From assembly GCF_028640845.1 (NCBI RefSeq), contig NC_080543.1, forward strand, positions 3,645,459 through 3,709,458: a DNA stretch of 64,000 nucleotides. The letters are read 5' to 3'. Every line of letters starts with the position of its first letter. The stretch's first letter is position 1. The stretch is from Ahaetulla prasina (taxonomy: Eukaryota > Chordata > Lepidosauria > Squamata > Colubridae). Below, in pieces: positions 54,130 through 63,893 of the stretch. The notes under the pieces were generated by a model. That model ran no database searches and was not told the origin of the DNA. It was given only the letters and a program-made list of their open reading frames with translations. The translations under genes were made by a program, and so were the position numbers.

Positions 54130-54520
54130 TCAGGCAAACTCTCCATGCGTAACAAAACGTATTAGATCCTGCAAGTGTTTTCGTCCCTGACGGATAGTGG
54201 ATCCCTCCTTAAGATGCGCATAATCATACGTATCAAGAGACACAACCGGCAGGATAGAAGGGATATAAAACTTATTTGCGATGGAGGGGCGCTTAGCCTT
54301 TGGTCTCCCCTCTTTCAAACCGCTTGCCGGTTCTCTCGTGAATCTGAAAATCCACGCGGTCTCAAAATATGAATTATGAACCAAGATCAGAAACAGGGCG
54401 AGAAATTCTTCTTGGATTTGTAGGTTCTTCAATTCTGGCTTCCCCGAAGAGACAGTGAGCAAAACATGATTATTGGGGCCTCCTTTCGGAAACAAATGAT
54501 TGGCGCATTCTTTATGAATT
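54130..54520 (-). other. Open frame of unknown origin, upstream of the LINE
   Basis: About 130 codons read without stops on the minus strand, containing FPKGGPNNHVLLTVSSG, FLILVHNSYFETAWIFRF, SIANKFYIPSILPVVSLDTY and a terminal DLIRFVTHGEFA. The amino-acid content is protein-like rather than low complexity. I do not recognise the family. It ends 12 bp before the LINE frame and is cut at its 5' side by the LTR-like element. It may be part of a retroelement or a captured host exon. Confidence 0.4.
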
Positions 54521-54524
54521 TTGT

Positions 54525-55196
54525 TGTGGTCCGCCAGCAGCCTGCGGAGCTGGCAACAGAGTCGGACAGCGATGAGGCTGAGGAAGAACATGGGCCAGTC
54601 CTGGAGGATGGAGAAGGCTCGGATGAGGGCTCTGTGTTGGAGGCTGAGGTGGGGCCAGGGCCATCAGGGAGTGATGTGCAGAGTCCGGAGCCTCCAGAGG
54701 CTGACAGTAGTGAGGCAGAGGAACAGGAGGAGCCTGTTCCTAACTCACGGATGAGAAGAGCTGCCAGAAGGCAAGAGCAGCTCAAGCAAAGAAGACGACT
54801 CAGGAGTAGGGCCAAGAGATGATTGGCCCCTCCCATAAGGCTTAAAAGACCAGCAATGGTGTTTGGGCTCTTTGCCGGAAAACAACGTTGATAGCCTTGC
54901 TCTTTATCTTGCTGCATTTATTTCTTGTCGGCGTCTTCTGCTTTTGAACTTTTGCCAAGAAAAGCCTTTGGCAGTTTGTCTAATTAAGACCAAGGTTGGT
55001 GATAAATCTGAAGAATTGTGTTAGGAAGAATTTGTTTTGATTTAGTTTGGACGACTGAGAATGAGTTAATAAAGTCTGTTTGTTTTCGTACTGTTTGCGT
55101 CTAATACTACCTACTCGAGCCTGGGTCACAACGAATTTGGTTGTGCGGTTCTCGATCAAAAGTGTCTGCGAACAGGGCACATTAAGGGAAAAAGTG
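54525..55196 (+). mobile_element. LTR-like element, divergent relative of the 3.7/37.6-kb LTRs
   Basis: The + frame 54466-54822 encodes an acidic block (ESDSDEAEEEHGPVLEDGE, EPPEADSSEAEEQEEPVP) and a basic tail (RRAARRQEQLKQRRRLRSR). This is the same acidic-then-basic plan as the other LTRs. It is followed by TATA-like CTTAAAAGACC, an AATAAAG signal near 55069 and an end near GGGCACA. No clear target duplication was found, so the borders are approximate. Confidence 0.5.
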
Positions 55197-55315
55197 AACA
55201 TGGAGGCATGGAGGATGGTTTTATGTCATCTAATTGCTGTCAACTCTTGGCAATGATGGAGTTACGAAAATTAATTCCAAGGAAATGGGTATATTGGGAA
55301 AAGGGCCTCGAACAG

Positions 55316-56130
55316 GCAGTTTGGTCTAGTGGCGAAGGCACCAAGCTAGTAAGTGGGAGACTGTGATATCTAGTCCCACTTTAAGCATGAGAGCTGACTG
55401 CCTCATTTGGGCCAATCACCAGGAGATGGCGAGTTCTAGTCTACTCTGAAGCATGAAAACCAACTGGGTAACTTTGGGCCGAGCACCAGGAGACTGAATT
55501 CTGGTGCTGCCTTAGGTATGAAAGCCAGCTAGATAACTTTGGGCTGATCACCAGGAGACTGTGAGTTCTAGTGCTGCCTTAGGTATGAAAGCCAGCTGGA
55601 TAACTTTGGGCCGATCACCAGGAGACTGAGTTCTAGTGCTGCCTTAGGTATGAAAGCCAGCTGGATAACTTTGGGCTGATCACCAGGAGACTGTGAGTTC
55701 TAGTGCTGCCTTAGGTATGAAAGCCAGCTGGATAACTGGGCTGATCACCAGGAGACTGTGAGTTCTAGTGCTGCCTTAGGTATGAAAGCCAGCTGGATAA
55801 CTTTGGGCCGATCACCAGGAGACTGAGTTCTAGTGCTGCCTTAGGTATGAAAGCCAGCTGGATAACTTTGGGCTGATCACCAGGAGACTGTGAGTTCTAG
55901 TGCTGCCTTAGGTATGAAAGCCAGCTGGATAACTGGGCCGATCACCAGGAGACTGTGAGTTCTAGTGCTGTCTTAGGTTATGAAAGCCAGCTGGATGTCT
56001 TTGGGCCAGTCCTTCTATGTGAGCCCAACCCACCTCACAGGGTTGTTGTTATGTGGAAAATAGGAGGCAGGAAAAGTACTAGTACTACCTATGCTTGCTG
56101 CCCTGTGTTATTCATTAAAATAAACAGATT
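55316..56130 (+). repeat. SINE-like repeat with expanded 65/67-bp internal minisatellite
   Basis: The motif ACCAGGAGA recurs at 55418, 55485, 55550, 55617, 55682, 55747, 55814, 55879 and 55944. Each unit contains TTCTAGTGCTGCCTTAGG and TATGAAAGCCAGCTGG. Single-unit relatives lie at 12594 and 57715, so this is an internal expansion of a SINE-like element. The normal 3' part (CCCAACCCACCTCACAGGG) follows at about 56023. Confidence 0.9.
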
Positions 56131-56615
56131 TTTTTTTAAAAAAAAACCCCACGCATAGACGTTTTCACGGGTGACTTCGGAAATTGGTGCGTGCCAGGTA
56201 ACGAAAAATGAGATAGTGAGCAAATTCGGGCTTGACGCCGCATATTTTTCCCAATCCCCGAACATTTCGGCGCTGTGCCTGTGTGTTTGGAACTGACTCA
56301 CGCAAACCATCAAGTGTCGAATAGCCATGTGTGAACCAATCCTAGCTGAAGTCGAAACCCGATGCCCCTGTTAAAATTAGAATTGCTGCTGGCTGCTGCG
56401 GTCCTGGGATGTGCGGATGCATGAGATGCTTCTTGCCGTCTTAATGCCAGGTGTGACCCCAGGCTGGGAAGGGCTGGGTTTTGCAACCTTAGAAGAGACA
56501 GTGGACTTCAACGCCCAGAATCCCCACCCACCCCCAAGCCACAGGAAGCCCCGTTAATGCATTTTGTGGGGCTTGTTCCTAAACGAGCCTAAAACCGGTG
56601 CTTCGGTTTTGCAAG
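56131..56615. other. Mostly unclassified; half hAT-like MITE at 56478-56550
   Basis: GTGGACTTCAACGCCCAGAA is one arm of the hAT-like MITE without its partner. The rest is unassigned. Confidence 0.4.
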
Positions 56616-56768
56616 GGCCAGGTAGTCCCTGACTTAACAAGCAATCGTTTATTTGGTCGCTGGGCAACTGGATTTGGCTCATTGGATTCCCCTTTTGCGA
56701 CCTTCTGGCCAGCAAACTCAATGGGGAAGTCCCGATCGCTTAAGAACTGTGTTACTGATTTGACAGTT
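56616..56768 (-). mobile_element. pogo-like MITE, internally deleted
   Basis: CCAGGTAGTCCCTGACTTAAC, then CCCCTTTTGCGACCTTCTGG, ending TGTGTTACTGATTTGAC. Confidence 0.7.
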
Positions 56769-56769
56769 G

Positions 56770-57115
56770 CACCAAGCTCAGAGAGCATCAAGGAGCCACA
56801 GTCCTTCCCCTGCCCCTCCTCCTCCTCCACAAACCTTAACTCCTTGTAGCATTGATGATGGGTCATGAAACATCTGCCAGAAAACAACCCAGCTCAGAGA
56901 GCATCAAGGACCCCACAGTTCTCCTCCTCCTCCTCCTCCTCCTCCTCCTCCTCCTCCTCCTCCTCCTCCTCCTCCTCCTCCTCCTCCTCCTCCTCCTCCT
57001 CCTCCATCATAAACCCTCCTTCCTTCTAGCACTGATGATGTTACCTAGTTTGGGTAGTGAAACGTCGGCAAGAAAACAACCAGGCTCGGAGAGCAACAAG
57101 GACCAAGCAACAATT
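56770..57115 (+). repeat. Hammerhead-like repeat with (CTC)n
   Basis: The second core, at 57032-57066, is among the best in the window: CTGATGA, T, GTTACC, TAGTTT, GGGTAGT, GAAAC, GTC, with full stem pairing if G-U pairs are allowed. The spacer (CTC)n at 56919-57004 is about 28 units. The first core (56850) lacks its stem. Confidence 0.8.
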
Positions 57116-57299
57116 CAACCTTGAGTTACAGATATTCTTTCTATCCATATCCTGCTCTCTTTGACCCTTGTTCTCAAAGCTTAGCCAGTACATGGATATT
57201 TGCAATGCAGACAGACTAAATATCTTGTCTGTGTAAGGAAATGAGATACAGCTTGGCCAAGTGACATCGCTCCATATGCAATATTAGAATATGGAGCAA

Positions 57300-57700
57300 A
57301 ATATCCCCCCCTCTCTCTTTCTCTTCTTTCTTTCTCTATATAAGTCCAAGTGCTATTGCCCTACCTTCCTTCTCTCCTTCCTTCCTTCCTTTCCTCTCTC
57401 CCTCCCTTCTTCTTTCCTTCCTTTCCTCCCTGCCTCTTTCCCTCCCTCTCTGCCATCTCCTTCCTTTCCTCCCTCTTTCTTTCTTCCTTTCCTTCCTCCG
57501 TCTTTCCCTCCCTCTCTGCCATCTCCTTCCTTCCTTCTCCTTTTCCTCCTCCTCCTCCTCCTCCTTCTCCTTCTCCTTCTTCTTCTTCTCCATTCTCCTT
57601 CCTTCCTTCTTACCCCATTCTTCTTCCTCCCTCCCTCCCTCCCTTCTTCCTTCCTCCTCTTTTCTCTTTCCCTTCTTTCCTTCTCTTCCCTTATTATGTT
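57300..57700 (+). repeat. Polypyrimidine tract (TTCC/CCCT/CTT)n
   Basis: About 400 bp of nearly pure C/T with a repeated CTCTGCCATCTCCTTCC block (57448 and 57513). Open frames on both strands are artefacts. Confidence 0.9.
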
Positions 57701-57714
57701 TCAAGCGCATCTCA

Positions 57715-57906
57715 AGATGGCAAACATATCCAACACACCTTCCTCCTCCTATTTTCCCCCACCACAAGAACCCTGTGAGGTGGCTTGGGCCGAGAGAGAA
57801 GGACTGGCCCAAAATTACCCAGCTGGCTTTCGTGGCTAAGGCGGGACTAGAACTCGTCAATCTCCTGCTTTCTAGTCTGATAACTTAACCACTGACTAGA
57901 CCAAAC
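57715..57906 (-). mobile_element. SINE-like repeat, same family as 55.3 kb
   Basis: AACCCTGTGAGGTGGCTTGG, CACAAAATT-type text, AAGGCGGGACTAGAACTCG and CTTAACCACTGACTAGACC (reversed A-box region). Confidence 0.75.
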
Positions 57907-58114
57907 TCCAGAACTTGTGATCGTCACTAAGTCTGTATCGTTGACTTTGGTAGATAAGAGGTTTTTTTATATATATAGTTAGTAAGTATGATTAATTGCT
58001 CCAAAGTACATTGTTTACCTACCTTTGAATTGGAATCCTGTGAGAGTCAATAGAAACAGGTTATACTGGCAAATCAGCCAAATGGATATTTTCCTGTTCA
58101 GGGAATCTGGAGGC

Positions 58115-58640
58115 ATTTAGTTTACTGGATGTTCACAATTCCTGATTGCTTATTTGTTCCCTATGACTATCATTAAGTGTCGTACCTTATGATTCTTGAT
58201 GAAGGTATATTTTCTTTTATGTACACTGAGAGCATATGCACCCAGACAAATTCCTTGTGTGTCCAATCACACTTGGCCAATAAAAATTCTATTCTATTCT
58301 ATTCTATTCTATTCTATTCTATTCTATTCTATTCTATTCTATTCTGTTCTAATTCCATTCTTCTCTTCTCTTCTTTTCTCTTCTCATTTTAATTCCATTC
58401 CATTCCATTCCATTCTTTTCTTTTCTTTTCTTCTATTCTATTCCTATTCTATTCTATTCTATTCTGTTCTAATTCCATTCTTCTCTTCTCTTCTCTTCTC
58501 TTCTCTTCTCTTCTCTTCTCTTCTCTTCTCTTCTCATTCTAATTCTAATTCTAATTCCATTCTTCTTTTCTCTTCTAATTCCATTCCATTCTTTTCTTTT
58601 CTTCTATTCTACTCTACTCTACTCTACTCTACTCTATTCT
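58115..58640 (+). repeat. LINE 3' end with (TTCTA)/(TTCTC)/(TTCCA) microsatellite
   Basis: ATGATTCTTGATGAAGG, GTACACTGAGAGC and CACTTGGCCAATAAAAATTC form the LINE end. About 340 bp of pentamer variants follow, including a roughly 100-bp block that is repeated. Confidence 0.88.
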
Positions 58641-58954
58641 CAATCTGGGCAACCTAGAGAATTTGCAAACGTCAACTCAGAATAACATTATTATTGTTGA
58701 ACGTTACTTATTCCGATATAAGTTGATACTTTGTGATAATTTGCTAATTGGGGACACCATTCAGCCACCATGATTACTATGTGCTGGGTATGTTTTGATG
58801 AGAAGCAACCTAGAGACAAGATCGATTGGGAGGGGGGGGTTGCAGGAAGAGAGGGTTGTATTGACAAAACTGTTCAATTGCAAAAGGCAGCCTGACTAGG
58901 AACGGCTGACATTCTGCCACGATATCACCACATCTGGCTATCCCGGGTCTTCGT

Positions 58955-59311
58955 AAGGTAAAGGTAAAGGTTCCCCTCGCACATATGTGCTAGTCGTTCC
59001 TGACTCTAGGGGGCGGTGCTCATCTCCGTTTCAAAGCCGAAGAGCCAGCGCTGTCCGAAGACGTCTCCGTGGTCATGTGGCCGGCATGACTCAACGCCAA
59101 AGGCACACGGAACGCTGTTCCCTTCCCACCAAAGGTGGTTCCTATTTTTTCTACTTGCATTTTTTACCTGCTTTCGAATTGCTAGGTTGGCAGAAGCTGG
59201 GACAAGTAACGGGAGCTCACCCCGTTATGCAGCACTAGGGATTCGAACCGCTGAACTGTCGACCTGTCGATCGACAAGCTCAGCATCTTAGCCACTGAGC
59301 CACCGCGTCCC
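58955..59311 (-). mobile_element. Sauria-type tRNA-derived SINE
   Basis: Reversed copy with the tail TAAGGTAAAGGTAAAGG (ACCTTT units on the minus strand), reversed B-box GATTCGAACCG and A-box TGGCTCAGTGGCTAAG. CTCTAGGGGGCGGTGCTC at 59004-59021 is CTCF-like. Confidence 0.9.
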
Positions 59312-59439
59312 AGGTCCTTGGGAAGGACCCAATAGGCGGATCAATTGCCAGATGCAGTCTAATTTTTGCAGTAGTGTCGCATATCTATAATTTGGGCGTA
59401 GGATGAGGGTGGCGGTTCGTTCTCCGAGATCATGGGATG

Positions 59440-59695
59440 GTTTCTGAGCATTTCATTACCTGGCTAGGTAACATCTTCAAGGGAGTTTAAGGGGGGTGTC
59501 AGTGTCGGCGTTCTGCTTATAAAAGCTTCATGTGGTCGGTGGGTCTCGTGATGGGTGAGGGTCACAGCAGGCCAGGCTCTTGCGATGGGCCGTGAGCGTG
59601 AGAAATGGTCATCAGTCACTTTTTTCTAGTGCTGTTGTAACTTGGAACATTCACTAAATGAATGGTTGCAAGTCGAGGACTGTACCTGTGTGCTG
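59440..59695. repeat. Divergent hammerhead-like fragment and pogo MITE right end
   Basis: GCATTTCATTACCTGGCTAGGTAACATCTTCAAGG (in two pieces, 59446-59480) is the antisense core of the CTGAAGATG subfamily. 59578-59690 is a pogo-like terminus ending GTCGAGGACTGTACCTG. Confidence 0.6.
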
Positions 59696-59802
59696 AATGA
59701 CTGCTAAGTGACTGGTCGCAAGTGGAGAATTGCCTGCATATGTTTTGGGAAGCTAGCAGGTGTGGTGTGAGTGCTTTTTAAATAAGTGGACTACTTGTGG
59801 AT

Positions 59803-59925
59803 CAGGGGTCTCCAACCTTGGTCCCTTTAAGACTGGTGGACTTCAACTCCCAGAGTCCCTCTGGCTGAGGAACTCTGGGAGTTGAAGTCCATAAGTCTTA
59901 AAGGGACCAAGGTTGGAGACTCCTG
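59803..59925. mobile_element. hAT-like MITE with perfect 8-bp target duplication
   Basis: CAGGGGTCTCCAACCTTGG to GTTGGAGACTCCTG. TTGTGGAT flanks both sides (59795-59802 and 59926-59933). Confidence 0.95.
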
Positions 59926-60283
59926 TTGTGGATGATGCATTTGGGAAGATGGTCAGAACAATCATTTGGGAAGAATAAGAGAGTTGGAAGGGACCTTGGA
60001 GGTCTTCTAGTCCAGCCCCTTGCTCAATCAGGATGCGTGTAGAGAGGCCATTAAGGAAGCGGAAAGAATTGAGAAAAGCTTCAACCCTGACCGAGATTCT
60101 TTTTTTTTTTATTCAACAGCAAAATTAATCATCTTGTTATTTATTTTAAAAATAGCATTAGGGTGCTCAAGTCATAGCTCAGAGGTTCCCTTTTTTTTGA
60201 TGATTAATTCTCAGTTTGCTTCTCTCCATTGTGGTTGCATCTCGTTTTTTGTCAGGGGTGAGAGAAGATTTAAATATATTTGC

Positions 60284-60616
60284 GAGTATCCCGTGGCTTA
60301 CGACAGTTCATTTAGCGACCGAGTTACAACGGCACTGGGGAAAAAAGCGACTTACGACCGTTTTCCACACTTAACGACGGTTGCGGCATCCCGATAAAAA
60401 CTAAGCCACGTGGCAGCGGACTCATATTTATGACGGTCGCAGTGTCCCGGGATCACATGATCCCTTTTGTGACCTTTTGACAAGCAAAGTCAACGGGGAA
60501 GCCGGGATTCACTTAAGAACTATGTTGTTAACAGCTGCAGTGATTCACTTAACGAATGTATCAAGAAAGGTCATAAAATGGGGCAACACTTGTGGTTGTA
60601 AGTCAGGGACTACCTG
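60284..60616 (-). mobile_element. pogo-like palindromic MITE
   Basis: TATCCCGTGGCTTACGACAG onward, with ATTTATGACGGTCGCAG, ending AAGTCAGGGACTACCTG. Confidence 0.85.
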
Positions 60617-60706
60617 TTACTTGTTTGCTTTACTGTTATTTATGGGTTATTTTACCCACTTAAACCACCTATCCCTGGTACGCATAAAAATTAAAACCCT
60701 GATGGG

Positions 60707-61675
60707 ATGATTAAAGCAAAGAAAATTGTACAAGAATTTCCATCGCTAAGCAAGGCAGCTGAGTCACACCTGATTCTATCTGAGTGGCTGTGGATGCCGG
60801 CACCCCGGTACAGTCAGCTGCAGATGTGGCTGTCTATCGGGGGCGAGTCATTGGCCCCAATGGAGAGGGTGCGCAACTTGGGCGTTCTCCTGGATGGACG
60901 GCTGTCCTTTGATGAACATCTGGTGGCCGTCTCCAGGAGAGCTTTTTACCAGGTTCGCCTGGTCCGCCAGTTGCGCCCCTTCCTAGACCGGGATGCCCTA
61001 TGCACGGTCACTCATGCTCTCGTGACATCTCGCCTGGATTACTGCAATGCTCTCTACATGGGGCTTCCCTTGAAGAGCACCCGGAGGCTCCAGTTAGTCC
61101 AGAATGCGGCTGCGCGGGTGATAGAGGGAGCCCCTCGTGGCTCCCTTGTGACACCACTCCTGCGCAGACTGCTCTGGCTACCTGTGGCCTTTCGGGTGCG
61201 CTTCAAGGTTTTGGTAACTATTTTCAAAGCGCTCCATGGCTTAGGGCCGGGTTACCTACGGGACCGTCTGCTGCCACCGATTGCCTCCCACCGACCCGTG
61301 CGCTCTCACAGGGAGGGACTCCTCAGGGTGCCGTCAGCCAGGCAGTGCCGACTGGCGACACCCAGGGGAAGGGCCTTCTCTGTGGGGGCTCCCACCCTCT
61401 GGAATGAACTTCCCCCAGGACTCCATCAACTTCCTGACCTTCGAACCTTTCTCCGCAAGCTTAAGACACATTTATTTATCTGCGCAGGATTGGACTAGAA
61501 TTTTAATTTTAAATTTAGTTTTTAACGGGGTTTTATTATTTTAATTTTAATTTTAAATTCGGCCTTATTCAATAAGTTTTTTAATTAGTGTTTTATCTTG
61601 TATTAATATTTGTGTTTTTATCAGGCTGTAAACCGCCCTGAGTCCTTCGGGAGATAGGGCGGTATAAAAATGTGA

Positions 61676-61700
<25 letters not shown>
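60707..61700 (+). pseudogene. L2-like LINE, longest open RT fragment, with 3' UTR and tail
   Basis: An unbroken frame of 263 codons (60707-61498), of which the LINE part begins near SEWLWMPAPRYSQLQ. It contains RVRNLGVLLDGRLSFDEHL, TSRLDYCNALYMGLPLK, LQLVQNAAARVIEGAPRG, GLGPGYLRDRLLPP and TLWNELPPGLHQL, and ends FICAGLD. It lacks the endonuclease and the catalytic RT core. The 3' hairpin GAGATAGGGCGGTATAAAA and (AAAT)n tail at 61679-61710 complete the 3' end. It is the youngest of four copies here (9.1, 10.9, 45.5 and 60.7 kb). Confidence 0.92.
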
Positions 61701-61707
<7 letters not shown>

Positions 61708-61710
61708 ATA

Positions 61711-61860
61711 GGTAAAACGAGGACCCAGATTGTTGGGGGCAATAAGTTGACTTTGTATATAATATACAAATGGATGAAGACTATTGCTTGACACAGTGTA
61801 AGCCGCCCTGAGTCTTCGGAGAAGGGCGGGATATAAATGCAAATTAAAAAAAAAAAAGTA
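61711..61860 (+). mobile_element. SINE 3' half, directly after LINE tail
   Basis: GGTAAAACGAGGACCCAGAT to GGGATATAAATGCAAATT plus poly-A. The tRNA-like head is absent. Confidence 0.85.
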
Positions 61861-61964
61861 GCAATCATTACGTTCTCCGTGTGGTCCACCTCTTGTAAGA
61901 AGAAACACGTGTGTTAAGATTGAGATCTTTGTGGAAACGTGATTTAGAAGACTGAATGACAGAA

Positions 61965-62570
61965 TATAATAGAGTTGGAAGGGACCTTGGAGGTCTTCTA
62001 GCCCAACCCCCTGGGCTTTTCAGGCAGGAAACCCTACACCACTTCAGATAAATGGCTGTCCAGTCTCTTCTTAAAAACTTCCAGTATTGGAGCATTCACA
62101 ACTTTTGCAGGCAAGTCGTTCCACTTATTAATTCTGTCAGGAAATTTCTCCTTAGTTCTAGGTTGCTTCTTTCTTTGATCAGTTTCCACCCATTGCTTCT
62201 TGTTCTACCCTCAGGTGCTTTGGAGAATAGCTTGACTCCCTCTTCTTTGGGGCAGCCCCTGAGATATTGGAAGACTGTTATTATGTCTCCCCTAGTCCTT
62301 CTTTTTATTAAACGAGACATACCCAGTTCCTGCAACCGTTCTTCATATGTTTCAGTCTCCAGCAACAGAACAGAACAGAACAGCATTCTTTAATGGCCAA
62401 GTGTGATTGGGCACACAAGGAATTTGTCCGTGGTGCATATGCTCTCAGTGTACATAAAACAGGGTACATAATCCTCTTTCTTGCTCTTCTCTGCATTCTT
62501 TCTAGAGTCTGAACGTCTTTTTTTTACACGGTGGTGACCAAAACTGGATGCCGTACTCAAGTGTGGCCCA
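61965..62570 (-). pseudogene. CR1 3' end and RT remnant, with LINE tail inserted
   Basis: Reversed 3' UTR (GAGTTGGAAGGGACCTTGG) then coding remnants ([20 protein letters not shown] on the minus strand). At about 62362-62475 an (AACAG)n-tailed antisense LINE 3' end (AATGGCCAAGTGTGATTGGG) interrupts it. Confidence 0.85.
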
Positions 62571-63392
62571 GGGGTGGGCTTCAACATTTTTTAGCAAGGG
62601 CTTCTCTGCCCACTTGCTGGGTGGGCGTCGCTCTGTTAATGCAGCCTAGAACTGCCTTGGCTTCCCTTCGTAACAGAATGAAAATGTCAGAGGAGAAAGA
62701 CATTTTTCTACCCGGTCTTCCTTTACAGCAAATATTAAGTTTGAAGGCATGCATATAAAACAGCAGCAATGAATACATGTGTGTAATATCTAACAGATGT
62801 TCGGTGCATGTGTATGTATGCGAGCAAGCAGGGCCTTTTTTTCGGATTTTAACGAGTGTTACAGAAGGCTTTTGTTAAATGCATAATGGCAAACATTCCC
62901 CCTTTTCAAACAGCGAGCAACAACAAAGAAGGAGAGCGAGCTCTCTGCTTGAATTAAACTTTTAAAATCCGAAATTCTTGACATTGTACAAAATGCGGCC
63001 CCGTCAGATTGCTCAAGAAAAGAGTCAATGTTTTAGATCGGTTATTTTATGTTTTTTCCCCCCTCCTCTCCGATCCCTTTTTTTCTCGCCTAGCAAGACG
63101 CTCTTGGGAAATCTCGCTTGCTTTAAACTTGGTTTCTCTTGATGTTTCTGTAATAAAGTTGTGATTCTCGTAAAAGGACTCCTGAGGTTAAAAACAGCTT
63201 TGTAAATGTGTATTCTAAGAACTGTCGGTAACGCCGCTGGAGGAGGAGAAGAAAAAAACAAAACCCACAAGGACGCAAAAGAACCCCGGGGCTGATGTGC
63301 TTTGGCGTCTTTCTTCTCAAATGAAAAGATTGAAATGCCGTCGCTAATCCGGGCTGCCATTAAGGAGCAACTGGGGTTGAAAAGCAAGAGTT
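62571..63392. other. Unique intronic tract, possible conserved element at 62880-63390
   Basis: No repeat family. It contains AATGCCGTCGCTAATCCGGG-type text with balanced composition. No spliced open frame. Confidence 0.4.
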
Positions 63393-63395
63393 AAG

Positions 63396-63590
63396 AGTTA
63401 GTCCTCGACTTACGACCAAGTTGGGACCAGAATTTTCCATTGCTAAGCAAGGCGGTTGCTAAGTGAATCACGTCAAATATCACAAGCTTTTTTTTTTTTT
63501 TTTTTTTTGCCACAGTGGTTAAATGAATCACTTCAGTTCTTAACTGAATCGCGCAGTCATTAAACAGATCTGGCTCCCCCCACCCTCCGT
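63396..63590 (+). mobile_element. pogo-like MITE left half
   Basis: TTAGTCCTCGACTTACGACC to GATCTGGCTCCCCCC, with a poly-T run near 63489. Confidence 0.8.
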
Positions 63591-63619
63591 TGACTGGTGT
63601 AGAATGCTGGTACAGAATG

Positions 63620-63893
63620 TTTTTTTTAATTATTTTTTATTTGAATTTATATCCCGCCCTTCTCCGAAGACTCAGGGCAGCTTACACTGTGTTAAGCAAT
63701 AGTCTTCATCCATTTGTATATTATAGACAAAGTCAACTTATTGCCCCCAACAATCTGGGTCCTCATTTTACCTGCCTTGTAAAGGATGGAAGGCTGAGTC
63801 AACCTTGGGCCTGGTGGGACTTGAACCTGCAGTAATTGCAAGCAGCTGTGTTTATAACAGACTGTCTTAGCAGTCTGAGCCACCAGAGGCCCC
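63620..63893 (-). mobile_element. tRNA-derived SINE with LINE-like tail
   Basis: Reversed copy of the 8.66-kb family: poly-T, ATCCCGCCCTTCTCCGAAG, GGTGGGACTTGAACCTGC (B-box), GAGCCACCAGAGGCC end. Confidence 0.9.

Noticed and set aside
62880..63390. Possible FCHSD2 exon 3
   Set aside because: No AG-flanked frame encoding the expected TFSQKKAAIEREYAQ-type continuation of the F-BAR domain was found here or elsewhere downstream.
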